Source of the DNA: Pseudomonadota bacterium
Lineage (GTDB): Bacteria; Pseudomonadota; Gammaproteobacteria; Burkholderiales; Methylophilaceae
NCBI GenBank assembly: GCA_029549705.1
Contig: JAKPIR010000386.1
Coordinates: 1-6,168 of the forward strand
Reading direction: 5' to 3'
Length of the DNA stretch: 6,168 nucleotides
A program made the position numbers and the translations under genes. The notes under the pieces were generated by a model. It was not told where the DNA came from, did no database searches, and saw only the letters and a list, made by a program, of their open reading frames with translations. Numbering within the stretch: the stretch's first letter is position 1; the number at the start of each line of letters is the position of its first letter. This document shows positions 1-5,876 of this stretch, in pieces.

Positions 1-154
1 CCTTATCCCTAAAGAAAAAGTGTTATCCGAAATGGCTTATCTGCAAATTGCCATCAATAAAACCGCAGGGCCGCATGAATTACAGGCTTGGGATTGGTTG
101 CTAGAAAAAATATCAAATTTTTATGCTGAGCAAACCGGTGATAATCTGGCATAA
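1..154 (+). CDS. 3' end of a gene, probably DUF447-family protein (partial)
   Basis: An open frame runs from base 2 to the TAA at 152-154, giving the last 50 residues of a protein whose start lies left of the window. The visible tail includes AINKTAGPHELQAWDWLLEK, which is helical and amphipathic. From memory, an 'xKTAGPxExxAWxWL' pattern near the C-terminus is characteristic of DUF447 proteins, a flavin-binding-barrel-like family shared by methanogenic archaea and methanopterin-using methylotrophs and thought to belong to C1-cofactor biosynthesis. The next gene, mfnB, begins 28 bp downstream on the same strand with no terminator between, so the two are probably co-transcribed, which fits the DUF447 assignment. 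The frame and stop are certain; the family call is a recollection of a short motif and could be wrong. Confidence 0.5.
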   Translation, partial: LIPKEKVLSEMAYLQIAINKTAGPHELQAWDWLLEKISNFYAEQTGDNLA

Positions 155-182
155 CCATTCTTGAATTGGCAATTTGATTATC

Positions 183-893
183 ATGCAATTACTCATCAGT
201 GTTACTAATGTTCAAGAAGCGCAAATGGCTTTAGCGCATCAAGTCGATATTATTGATTTAAAAGACCCGGCCACTGGTGCGCTAGGTGCGTTGCCATTTG
301 AGGTGATTAACGAGGTTGTGCAGTATGTGCAAAAACAAACGCAATATGTAAAACCAAGCATTAGCGCAACCATCGGCGACACACCGATGCTGCCAGAAAT
401 GCTGGTGGAAAAAGTTGAGCGCTTGCACACTACAGGTGTGGATTATATAAAAATCGGCTTTTTTGCGACTGATGACTATCAGCCGTGTTTAAATGCGCTT
501 CAGCCGATTACTCGGACAGGTGCAAAAATGATTGCTGTATTATTTGCTGAAAACACTTATCAATCAGCGTTAATTGAGGCAATTCAGCGTGCAGGGTTCG
601 TTGGCGTGATGCTGGATACTAGTAATAAAAATGGACAAACGTTGTTTAATTACTATTCAACGTTGGCGCTTAAGGAATTTGCAGAAAAAGTCATGAAGAA
701 TGGCATGATGCTCGGTTTTGCCGGTTCATTAAAAGCACAAGATGTGGTGAAACTTGAATTACATCATCCAACATATCTAGGTTTTAGGGGTGGAGTGTGT
801 GATCATTTTCAGCGTCAATCCAGATTAAATTCAGAAAACCTTCAATTGGTGCAAAATGCGATGGCATTTTGTTGCATAAAACCAACAAACTAG
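183..893 (+). CDS. mfnB: (5-formylfuran-3-yl)methyl phosphate synthase (4-HFC-P synthase), MfnB family
   Basis: This family makes 4-(hydroxymethyl)-2-furancarboxaldehyde phosphate from two glyceraldehyde-3-phosphate molecules, the furan precursor of methanofuran; methylotrophs use a methanofuran analogue with tetrahydromethanopterin to oxidise formaldehyde. The 236-residue product is close to the archaeal length of about 235. It shows the (βα)8-barrel signatures in order: MQLLISVTN at the N-terminus, IIDLKDP with D25 and K27 (K27 matches the Schiff-base lysine known from the Methanocaldococcus enzyme), YIKIGFF with K90, MLDTSNKNG with D145 and K149, then GFAGSLK (178-184) and YLGFRGGVC (198-206). 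The start at ATG 183 is preferred over an in-frame TTG at 174 because it places these residues exactly at family positions and begins with the conserved strand. No strong Shine-Dalgarno is visible, so coupling to the upstream gene is likely. It is cytoplasmic. Genome annotations may call it DUF556 or methanopterin-biosynthesis protein. Confidence 0.9.
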   Translation: MQLLISVTNVQEAQMALAHQVDIIDLKDPATGALGALPFEVINEVVQYVQKQTQYVKPSISATIGDTPMLPEMLVEKVERLHTTGVDYIKIGFFATDDYQPCLNALQPITRTGAKMIAVLFAENTYQSALIEAIQRAGFVGVMLDTSNKNGQTLFNYYSTLALKEFAEKVMKNGMMLGFAGSLKAQDVVKLELHHPTYLGFRGGVCDHFQRQSRLNSENLQLVQNAMAFCCIKPTN

Positions 894-937
894 GCGCTAA
901 GTCTTGATTTAATTGCTTTTAGGCATTGCCATAAGCG

Positions 938-965
938 TTGAGTGTGCGTAGTATCCGCGTATACA
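938..965 (+). promoter_or_regulatory. Candidate sigma-70 promoter for the OmpA gene
   Basis: TTGAGT (938-943) and TATACA (960-965) are separated by 16 bp, each matching the consensus at four of six bases. They would give a start near base 972 and a leader of about 80 nt. A second -10-like hexamer, TATAAA at 971-976, lies just downstream but has no recognisable -35 at 16-18 bp. The gene needs its own promoter because it is heavily expressed in related bacteria and lies 158 bp after mfnB. The choice between the two boxes is uncertain. Confidence 0.4.
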
Positions 966-980
966 GTTTGTATAAATGCA

Positions 981-1020
981 CTTTCTTCTAATCCTTGGAG
1001 TAGAAAGCTGTAAACGGATT
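981..1020 (+). other. Stem-loop in the OmpA-gene leader, with possible pseudoknot
   Basis: CTTTCTTCT (981-989) pairs with AGTAGAAAG (999-1007), with one T-T mismatch, leaving a 9-nt loop. The loop contains AATCC (990-994), complementary to GGATT at 1016-1020, so an H-type pseudoknot is possible. It lies between the candidate promoter and the ribosome binding site, where E. coli ompA also carries leader stem-loops that stabilise its mRNA. The pairing is seen; the stabilising role is analogy only. Confidence 0.35.
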
Positions 1021-1038
1021 TTAGATGGTCTATCAATT

Positions 1039-1043
1039 AGGAG
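1039..1043 (+). promoter_or_regulatory. Ribosome binding site that fixes the OmpA start
   Basis: A perfect AGGAG lies 8 nt before the ATG at 1052. An in-frame ATG at 1025 lies upstream of this site and would add nine residues (MVYQLGVKR) in front of a canonical signal peptide, so 1052 is the real start. Confidence 0.9.
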
Positions 1044-1051
1044 TTAAACGA

Positions 1052-2158
1052 ATGAAAAAGAATATTATTAACTTAGCAGTAGCAACCACACTTGGTTTAG
1101 CTGCTTTTGCTGCATCAGCGGAAGATATGTACCGTGGTTCATGGTACTTGGTTCCAGGTGCGACTTACATGAACACCGATAGCGATTTAGACGCTAACAA
1201 TGGCGGTGGCGCTTTTCTTAAATTGGGTAAAGAATTAAGCCCAAGCTGGGACATTCAAGGTGGCTTGGGTTACAACCGCGCAAGTGAAGATACTGGTATT
1301 GCAGGTGTAGGCGGACGTTATAAGCAGACTACTTTAGGCTTGGATGCTTTATATATGTTCAGCCGTGATAGCTTCCGTCCTTTCTTGTTGGCTGGTTTAG
1401 GTGCAGCGCGTAACAATGTTGATTACACTCTTCCAGGTTTTGATGTTAATGGTAAAAAGACATCATGGTTAGCAAATGTAGGTTTAGGTGCTCAATATTT
1501 GTTTAATGATTCTTTTGGTTTACAAGCAGACCTTCGTCACCAATGGAGTCGTGCAAAAGTTAAGATTGATAACGGTGTAGTAGGTGCTAGCGATTCAGGT
1601 ACAATCGGCAATACATTGTTCAATTTGGGCGGTATCTTCCGTTTTGGTGCTCCAGCACCTGTGCCAGTGGCGGCTGTTGAGCCAGAGCCAGCGCCAGTAG
1701 CGGCTCCTGCGCCAGCACCGGAGCCAGCTCCTGCACCAGCACCTGAGCCAGTGGTTTGCAAACCAACGACTGAAACGATTACAGTGGGTGCAGAAAAATT
1801 GTTCGGTTTTGATAAAGCTGCATTAAAAGCAGAAGGTAAAGCTGCGTTAGATGAAGCGGCTGCTAAAATTAAAGCTAACCCTGAAATTAAAGCGGTGATT
1901 GTCACTGGCCATACTGACCGTATTGGTTCAGATGCTTACAACCAAAAACTTTCAGAGCGTCGTGCTAAACAAGTCGCAGATTACTTAGTTGGTCAAGGTG
2001 TTGATTCATCACTGATTTCAGCTGAAGGTAAAGGCGAGTCAGAACCAGTTGTTCAGTGCACAGGCAACAAAGCAACGAAAAAATTGATTGAGTGCTTACA
2101 ACCAAACCGTCGTGTTGAAATTCGCGCTGAAGGTACTAAAGAAGTAGGTTGCAATTAA
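1052..2158 (+). CDS. ompA: OmpA-family outer-membrane protein with peptidoglycan-binding domain
   Basis: This 368-residue protein anchors the outer membrane to the cell wall. Residues 1-23 are a classical signal peptide (MKK, hydrophobic core, cleavage after ASA before ED). Residues 24-198 form an eight-stranded β-barrel of the OmpA/OMP_b-brl type, with alternating strands such as GSWYLVPGATYM and a last strand ending IFRF. A Pro/Ala/Glu-rich periplasmic linker covers 200-233. Residues about 240-362 are the OmpA C-terminal domain: GHTDRIGSDAYNQKLSERRA contains D289 and R304, the pair that grips diaminopimelate in peptidoglycan, and NRRVEI (352-357) closes it. C336 and C348 correspond to the E. 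coli OmpA disulfide; C236 and C367 are extra and could form a second one. It has its own promoter region and RBS and is closed by a strong terminator, so it is monocistronic. Family and topology are secure; true orthology to E. coli OmpA is less so. Confidence 0.93.
   Translation: MKKNIINLAVATTLGLAAFAASAEDMYRGSWYLVPGATYMNTDSDLDANNGGGAFLKLGKELSPSWDIQGGLGYNRASEDTGIAGVGGRYKQTTLGLDALYMFSRDSFRPFLLAGLGAARNNVDYTLPGFDVNGKKTSWLANVGLGAQYLFNDSFGLQADLRHQWSRAKVKIDNGVVGASDSGTIGNTLFNLGGIFRFGAPAPVPVAAVEPEPAPVAAPAPAPEPAPAPAPEPVVCKPTTETITVGAEKLFGFDKAALKAEGKAALDEAAAKIKANPEIKAVIVTGHTDRIGSDAYNQKLSERRAKQVADYLVGQGVDSSLISAEGKGESEPVVQCTGNKATKKLIECLQPNRRVEIRAEGTKEVGCN
1649..1750 (+). repeat. Pro/Ala/Glu-rich linker repeat within the OmpA gene
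   Basis: Codons for residues 200-233 are dominated by imperfect repeats of GCx-CCx and GAG-CCA, encoding AP/EP dipeptides. This is the flexible hinge between barrel and peptidoglycan domain, known in other OmpA proteins to vary in length. The repeat is coding and in frame, not a separate element. Confidence 0.85.
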
Positions 2159-2177
2159 TTAATACTAATTGGTTAGT

Positions 2178-2195
2178 CTGCTTGTTACAAAGCAG
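2178..2195 (+). other. Small stem-loop in the OmpA-gene 3' UTR
   Basis: CTGCTT (2178-2183) pairs with AAGCAG (2190-2195) around a 6-nt loop; an alternative fold pairs TTG with CAA and bulges one A. It has no U-tract and lies 15 nt before the intrinsic terminator stem, so the mRNA ends with two consecutive hairpins. It may protect the 3' end or be incidental. Confidence 0.4.
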
Positions 2196-2210
2196 GTCAA
2201 GCTAAATCAA

Positions 2211-2235
2211 AAACCCCGCGAAAGCGGGGTTTTTT
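2211..2235 (+). terminator. Intrinsic terminator of the OmpA gene
   Basis: The GC core CCCCGC (2214-2219) pairs with GCGGGG (2224-2229) across a GAAA tetraloop (2220-2223); A-T pairs extend the stem to nine base pairs (2211-2219 with 2224-2232). Six Ts follow at 2230-2235. It lies 52 bp after the OmpA stop codon and 46 bp before the mtaD start, so the two genes are separate transcription units. A-residues upstream of the stem could let it act weakly in the opposite direction too. Confidence 0.95.
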
Positions 2236-2269
2236 GTTGCTCAAGCACATTGGCGGTGATTTTACTCGT

Positions 2270-2275
2270 TATAAT
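2270..2275 (+). promoter_or_regulatory. Candidate -10 box of the mtaD-ubiG-phosphatase operon
   Basis: A perfect TATAAT sits in the 46 bp between the terminator and the mtaD ATG, with only 6 nt between it and the ATG. No good -35 is seen: the 17-bp position reads ACATTG, and TTGGCG at 2250-2255 is only 14 bp away. Initiation 6-9 nt after the box would fall on or within about 2 nt of the ATG, so the transcript would be nearly leaderless. The alternatives are read-through from upstream or a chance match. Confidence 0.5.
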
Positions 2276-2281
2276 GTGACA

Positions 2282-3619
2282 ATGAATTCCACTCATTTAA
2301 TAAATGTCGACACGATTATTGAGGCGCGTTGGCTTTGTCCAGTAAACCCTCAAGATATTGTTTTAGAAAATCAGTCTGTTGTTATTCAGGCTGGAAAAAT
2401 CACGGATATTTGCGCAACTGAATTGGCGCGCACAAAGTATTTTTCAAATGAAGTGGTGCAACTTAACCACCAAGTACTAATACCAGGTTTGATTAATTTA
2501 CACACGCATGCAGCCATGAGCTTAATGCGTGGCTTGGCGGATGATTTGCCACTCATGCCTTGGTTGCAACAGCATATTTGGCCAGCAGAGCAAAAGCTGG
2601 TGTCGCCCAGTTTTGTGCGTGATGGCACATTGCTAGCGTGTGCTGAAATGCTGAGTGGTGGTATTACATGCTTTAATGACATGTATTTCTATCCGGAATC
2701 TGCGGCGGCAGCGGTTAATCAAGCGGGGATGCGTGCAAATCTTGGCTTGGTTGTCATTGAGTTTCCCTCAGCGTATGCCAATGATGCAGATGACTATTTG
2801 CAAAAAGGTTTTGCCGCGCATGATAGCTGGCGTAATAACCCGTTAATTACATCATCGATTGCACCGCACGCGCCCTATACGGTGTCGAATAAAACGTTTG
2901 AGAGTGTGGTGACTTATGCTGAGCAGTTGGGGTTAAGCGTTCATACGCATTTGCACGAAACACTCGATGAAATTTCACAGTCTGAGGCCACTTATGGTGT
3001 TAGGCCCATGCAGCGCTTTAATGATTTGGGTTTACTAGGCCCTAATTTAATCGCGACCCACTGTGTACATTTGTTAAAGCATGAAATCGATTTGCTGGCC
3101 GAGCACGGTTGTTATGTGGCGCATTGCCCCACATCAAATTTAAAATTAGCGAGCGGTATTGCGCCTGTAGCGCAACTATTAGCGCAAGGTGTCACCGTTG
3201 GTTTAGGCACAGATGGCGCCGCAAGCAATAACCGACTTGATCTCTTTGCTGAAATGCGGCTTAGCGCTTTATTGGCAAAGGGCAGTACGGGTGATGCGGC
3301 AGCGCTACCTGCACATCAAGTATTAGCCATGGCTACCATTCATGCGGCTCAGGCGCTGGGGTTGGATGAAAAAATCGGCTCAATTGAAATTGGCAAATTT
3401 GCTGACCTAACCGCGGTAAATTTAAGCGATTTTAATGTAAACCCATGTTATGACCCAATTTCGCATTTAATCTATGTATGCGGGCGTGAACATGTGACCC
3501 ATACTTGGGTGGCGGGCGAATTGCGCTATAGTTTAGGCGCCTTTGCAAATATTGAACCGAATGAGTTAAAAGAAATCATGAGTACTTGGCAACCCAAATT
3601 AAGGCAGTATAAACGATGA
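2282..3619 (+). CDS. mtaD: MTA/SAH deaminase-type amidohydrolase (TRZ/ATZ family)
   Basis: This is a 445-residue cytoplasmic metal-dependent deaminase of the amidohydrolase superfamily, close to the usual 440 or so. Members next to ubiG, such as the Pseudomonas aeruginosa one, deaminate 5'-methylthioadenosine and/or S-adenosylhomocysteine. Visible signatures are: N-terminal β-sandwich strand VDTIIEARWLCPV (9-21); metal ligands H74 and H76 in GLINLHTHAAMS; substrate-contact H196 in PHAPYT; H223 and E226 in HTHLHET; H260 in ATHCVHL; and metal/catalytic D311 in GLGTDGAASNN. The C-terminal GSIEIGKFADL closes the small domain. ATG 2282 is chosen because family members begin a few residues before the DTIIEARW strand; TTG 2234 lies inside the terminator T-tract, and GTG 2276 is also in frame. 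No Shine-Dalgarno is seen. The gene overlaps ubiG by 4 nt. UbiG releases SAH, so an SAH-removing role fits, but substrate specificity (MTA, SAH or another purine or triazine) cannot be read from sequence. Confidence 0.85.
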   Translation: MNSTHLINVDTIIEARWLCPVNPQDIVLENQSVVIQAGKITDICATELARTKYFSNEVVQLNHQVLIPGLINLHTHAAMSLMRGLADDLPLMPWLQQHIWPAEQKLVSPSFVRDGTLLACAEMLSGGITCFNDMYFYPESAAAAVNQAGMRANLGLVVIEFPSAYANDADDYLQKGFAAHDSWRNNPLITSSIAPHAPYTVSNKTFESVVTYAEQLGLSVHTHLHETLDEISQSEATYGVRPMQRFNDLGLLGPNLIATHCVHLLKHEIDLLAEHGCYVAHCPTSNLKLASGIAPVAQLLAQGVTVGLGTDGAASNNRLDLFAEMRLSALLAKGSTGDAAALPAHQVLAMATIHAAQALGLDEKIGSIEIGKFADLTAVNLSDFNVNPCYDPISHLIYVCGREHVTHTWVAGELRYSLGAFANIEPNELKEIMSTWQPKLRQYKR

Positions 3620-4332
3620 ATGCAGAAACTTTGAACAACGCGGATGACCTTGAGCTTCAGAAATTTGGCGATTTAGCGCATAAATGGTGGGATAAAACCA
3701 GTGAATTTAAGCCGTTGCACGAGATAAATCCGTTACGGCTAAATTGGATTGATGATTCAGTGCAGCTCAAAGGTAAGCGCGTGCTGGATGTGGGCTGTGG
3801 CGGTGGTATTTTGTCTGAATCAATGTACTTTAAAGGGGCCGAGGTTACTGGGATTGATTTGGGTGAAAAGGCACTTAAAGTGGCAAAATTACACCAGTTA
3901 GAAAGCGGCGCAAAAGTAGATTATCAGCTGATCGCAGTGGAGGCGTTGGCACGTCTGCAACCTGCAAGTTTTGATGTGGTGACTTGTATGGAGATGCTGG
4001 AGCACGTGCCAGACCCTGCCAGCATTGTTGCCGCCTGTGCGGCGCTGGTAAAACCAGGTGGAAGCGTGTTTTTCTCAACCATTAACCGTAACCCTAAATC
4101 ATATCTTTATGCAGTGATTGGTGCTGAATATGTACTGAACATGCTGCCAAAAGGCACGCATGATTATGCAAAATTTATTAAACCCTCAGAATTAGCGCGC
4201 ATGATACGTGCAAGTGGGCTCGATGTTCTGGCCACGGCTGGCATGAACTACAATCCTATCACACAGGTTTACGCACTTTCTGATGACGTTAGCGTGAATT
4301 ATCTGGTGCATGCGGTGAAAATTCATGATTAG
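3616..4332 (+). CDS. ubiG: Ubiquinone biosynthesis O-methyltransferase UbiG
   Basis: UbiG carries out both SAM-dependent O-methylations of ubiquinone synthesis: the earlier catechol step and the final step from demethylubiquinol to ubiquinol. The 238-residue length matches E. coli UbiG (240). The N-terminal ELQKFGDLAHKWWD (13-26) is the family hallmark. Class I methyltransferase motifs follow: VLDVGCGGG (56-64) for SAM, acidic D81 in TGIDLGEKAL, FDVVTCMEMLEHVPDP (119-134), and VKPGGSVFFSTINR (145-158). The hydrophobic stretch around residues 163-187 (YAVIGAEYVL, then KGTHDYAKF) is the region reported to contact the membrane in UbiG. The ATG lies inside an ATGA overlap with the mtaD stop, with a weak AAGG 11 nt upstream, so translation is probably coupled. 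A respiratory quinone gene is consistent with an aerobic proteobacterium. Confidence 0.96.
   Translation: MNAETLNNADDLELQKFGDLAHKWWDKTSEFKPLHEINPLRLNWIDDSVQLKGKRVLDVGCGGGILSESMYFKGAEVTGIDLGEKALKVAKLHQLESGAKVDYQLIAVEALARLQPASFDVVTCMEMLEHVPDPASIVAACAALVKPGGSVFFSTINRNPKSYLYAVIGAEYVLNMLPKGTHDYAKFIKPSELARMIRASGLDVLATAGMNYNPITQVYALSDDVSVNYLVHAVKIHD
4314..4318 (+). promoter_or_regulatory. Ribosome binding site that fixes the phosphatase start
   Basis: GGTGA lies 6 nt before ATG 4325, inside the last ubiG codons. This favours 4325 over the internal ATG at 4358, which lies just before the catalytic motif and has no comparable site. Confidence 0.6.
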
Positions 4333-4996
4333 TCGCGTAACGCCACAGCAAACGCGCATGGTGCTGTTTGATTTAGACGGCACGTTAGTGGACACCGCAC
4401 ACGACTTGGGCTATGCCTTAAACTTGCAGCGTGCCCGCCATGGTTTAGCTGATTTACCACATGAGGTGATACGTCCTTATGCCTCGCATGGATCCAAAGG
4501 TTTGTTGTCGATAGGCTTTCAACTGACGCCAGAGGATGAAGCTTTTAGCAGTATGCGTGAGGAATATCTGGCAATTTATGACCAAGTGCTGGTGCGTGCG
4601 CCTGTGTTATTTGACGGTGTAGAAGTATTATTGAAGCAGCTGGAAGCACAATCACTGGCTTGGGGCGTGGTCACCAATAAGCCGCGCCGTTTTACAGCGC
4701 CGTTATTGGACGCTATTCGACTAACGGAACGTGCCGCCTGCGTGGTTTGCGGAGATGATGCCATTGCGCCTAAACCACACCCAGCCACTTTGTTATTGGC
4801 GTGCGAGCAGACCAACATTCAACCGCAGGATTGCTGGTATATTGGTGACGCCGAACGTGACATTCAGGCAGGTCGAGCCGCACAGATGAAAACTGCCGTG
4901 GCGATGTATGGGTATTTAGATGTCTCTGACCGGCCTGCAGAGTGGGGCGCGGATGCGTTTGTATCAACACCGGCAGAAGTGCTGAGTTTACTCTAG
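4325..4996 (+). CDS. gph: HAD-IA phosphatase, annotated phosphoglycolate phosphatase; possibly MupP (MurNAc-6-P phosphatase)
   Basis: This is a 223-residue cytoplasmic HAD-superfamily phosphatase. Motif I is LFDLDGTLVDT with nucleophile D16 and acid/base D18; a helical cap spans roughly 25-95; motif II is T117 in WGVVTNKPRRF; motif III is K150 in APKPHP; motif IV is IGDAERDI with D175 and D179 for magnesium. The tail has GY and a WGAD motif (207-210). It overlaps ubiG by 8 nt, so it is co-translated with it. Automatic annotation would say phosphoglycolate phosphatase (2-phosphoglycolate to glycolate). However, in Pseudomonas the HAD gene beside ubiG is MupP, which removes phosphate from MurNAc-6-phosphate in cell-wall recycling, and the WGVVTNKP and WGAD signatures resemble that subgroup as I remember it. 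The HAD class is certain; the substrate is open, and the symbol follows convention. Confidence 0.8.
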   Translation: MISRVTPQQTRMVLFDLDGTLVDTAHDLGYALNLQRARHGLADLPHEVIRPYASHGSKGLLSIGFQLTPEDEAFSSMREEYLAIYDQVLVRAPVLFDGVEVLLKQLEAQSLAWGVVTNKPRRFTAPLLDAIRLTERAACVVCGDDAIAPKPHPATLLLACEQTNIQPQDCWYIGDAERDIQAGRAAQMKTAVAMYGYLDVSDRPAEWGADAFVSTPAEVLSLL

Positions 4997-5230
4997 CTCG
5001 CTTGACTAAGCGGTACGAGGTGGGACGAGAGCGGTATTTTTTACGCTGTTAAATTCATGTCCAAAATAGCTAAATGTACTGCGAGAAAAAATAAATGCCC
5101 TGTAAGCCTTTATTTATAAGGCTCGCAGAGCATCGCAAAAGGTTGTGTTTGAATTCACGTAAAATTGGTGCTTTAATGTGCTGGTTTTTGAATTTGTTTT
5201 GCCTGAATCGCGAAAAGTTGAAAGTGCGGT
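4997..5230. other. 234-bp gap between convergent operons
   Basis: No convincing gene is present. Just after the phosphatase stop, CGCTT (4999-5003) and AAGCG (5008-5012) can form a small hairpin, and a T6 run occurs at 5037-5042, but 24 nt separate them, so this is not a convincing terminator for the + strand operon. The main structure is the inverted repeat at 5100-5128, listed separately. The stretch 5130-5230 is AT-rich and shows nothing recognisable. An open frame on the + strand from 5095 runs antisense into recR and has no family features. Confidence 0.6.
5086..5128 (-). terminator. Candidate terminator of the ybaB-recR transcript
   Basis: An imperfect inverted repeat pairs CTGTAAGCCTT (5100-5110) with AAGGCTCGCAG (5118-5128) around a 7-nt AT-rich loop, with one A-C mismatch and one G-T wobble. 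Read on the - strand, the stem is followed by five bases and then TTTATTTTTT (5095-5086). That resembles an intrinsic terminator about 100 bp after the recR stop codon, though the U-tract begins later than usual. On the + strand no T-run follows it. Confidence 0.4.
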
Positions 5231-5842
5231 TTAACAGGATTTTCGACCAAGCAGTGCCATGGATAACGTGCCGCTGTCGACATATTCAATTTCACCACCC
5301 ATTGGCAGACCGCGGGCGATGCGACTGACTGAAACATCGCGAGATTTAAGTAATTCACTGATGTAATGTGCGGTTGCTTCACCTTCGTTGGTGTAATTGG
5401 TGGCTAAAATCACTTCGTTGACTATCCCGTCTTGCGCACGTTTAATCAATTTGTCGAGGTTAATTTCTTTCGGGCCGATGCCATCCAATGGCGAAAGCCT
5501 GCCCATCAGCACAAAATACATGCCGTTGTAACTATGGGTCAGCTCCATCATCATGAGGTCGGTAGGCATTTCAACCACGCATAGTAGATGTTTATCACGT
5601 GTGCTTGAGGCGCATAACGGGCAAATGGCACTTTCACTAAAAGTGTTACATAACTGGCAGTGCCCAACGCGCTGTAATGCATGGTCCAACGCGTTAGCCA
5701 AAGTTTGCGCGCCAGCACGGTCGCGCTGTAGCAGATGATACGCCATACGTAGCGCTGACTTTGGACCAACGCCAGGCAGACAGCGAAGCGCTTCAACCAG
5801 TTGGTCTAGCGATTGCGGATTTTGATGGTCGGTAGGGCGCAA
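5231..5842 (-). CDS. recR: Recombination mediator protein RecR
   Basis: RecR works with RecO (and RecF) to load RecA onto gapped single-stranded DNA covered by SSB. The 203-residue protein has the complete family layout: helix-hairpin-helix at 12-39 (LVEALRCLPGVGPKSA), a four-cysteine zinc finger with C62, C65, C74 and C77, a Toprim domain from about 85 (LLCVVEMPTDL with E91; MGRLSPLDGIGP at 113-124), and the C-terminal IARGLPMGGEIEYVDSGTL (175-193). The start is a TTG at 5842; there is no ATG or GTG before the conserved region, and homologues begin a few residues before the SLDQLVEAL helix. No clear Shine-Dalgarno is visible, and an ATT two codons upstream is a remote alternative. It lies 34 bp after ybaB, the standard (dnaX-)ybaB-recR order, so it is probably translated from the shared mRNA. 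Confidence 0.95.
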   Translation of the reverse strand: MRPTDHQNPQSLDQLVEALRCLPGVGPKSALRMAYHLLQRDRAGAQTLANALDHALQRVGHCQLCNTFSESAICPLCASSTRDKHLLCVVEMPTDLMMMELTHSYNGMYFVLMGRLSPLDGIGPKEINLDKLIKRAQDGIVNEVILATNYTNEGEATAHYISELLKSRDVSVSRIARGLPMGGEIEYVDSGTLSMALLGRKSC

Positions 5843-5876
5843 AGTAATTTGAGTTGAAACTGTTGCGTCAAAATGG

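Noticed and set aside
1025..1051. Upstream ATG of the OmpA gene
   Set aside because: It would place nine residues before a perfect signal peptide, and the AGGAG lies downstream of it.
1649..1750. Short repeats that could suggest a CRISPR-like or satellite array
   Set aside because: The units are in-frame AP/EP codon pairs of a protein linker with no spacers.
1537..1905. Open frame on the - strand rich in Gly/Ala/Ser opposite the OmpA gene
   Set aside because: Its GAGAGSGAG-like composition is just the antisense of the Pro/Ala linker codons; it has no RBS or family signature.
2234..2281. Extension of mtaD to the TTG at 2234
   Set aside because: The codon lies in the terminator T-tract and the added residues precede the normal family N-terminus.
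4996..5042. Possible terminator after the phosphatase (hairpin plus T6)
   Set aside because: The stem is 5 bp and the T-run is 24 nt downstream; a longer pairing of GCTC with GAGC is broken inside.
4997..5230. tRNA, small RNA or attachment site in the convergent gap
   Set aside because: I saw no cloverleaf, no TψC-like motif and no direct repeats that would mark an integration site.
5095..5328. 77-residue open frame on the + strand running antisense into recR
   Set aside because: Cys/Arg/Phe-rich without recognisable features, overlaps recR by about 100 bp, and has no RBS; best seen as chance.
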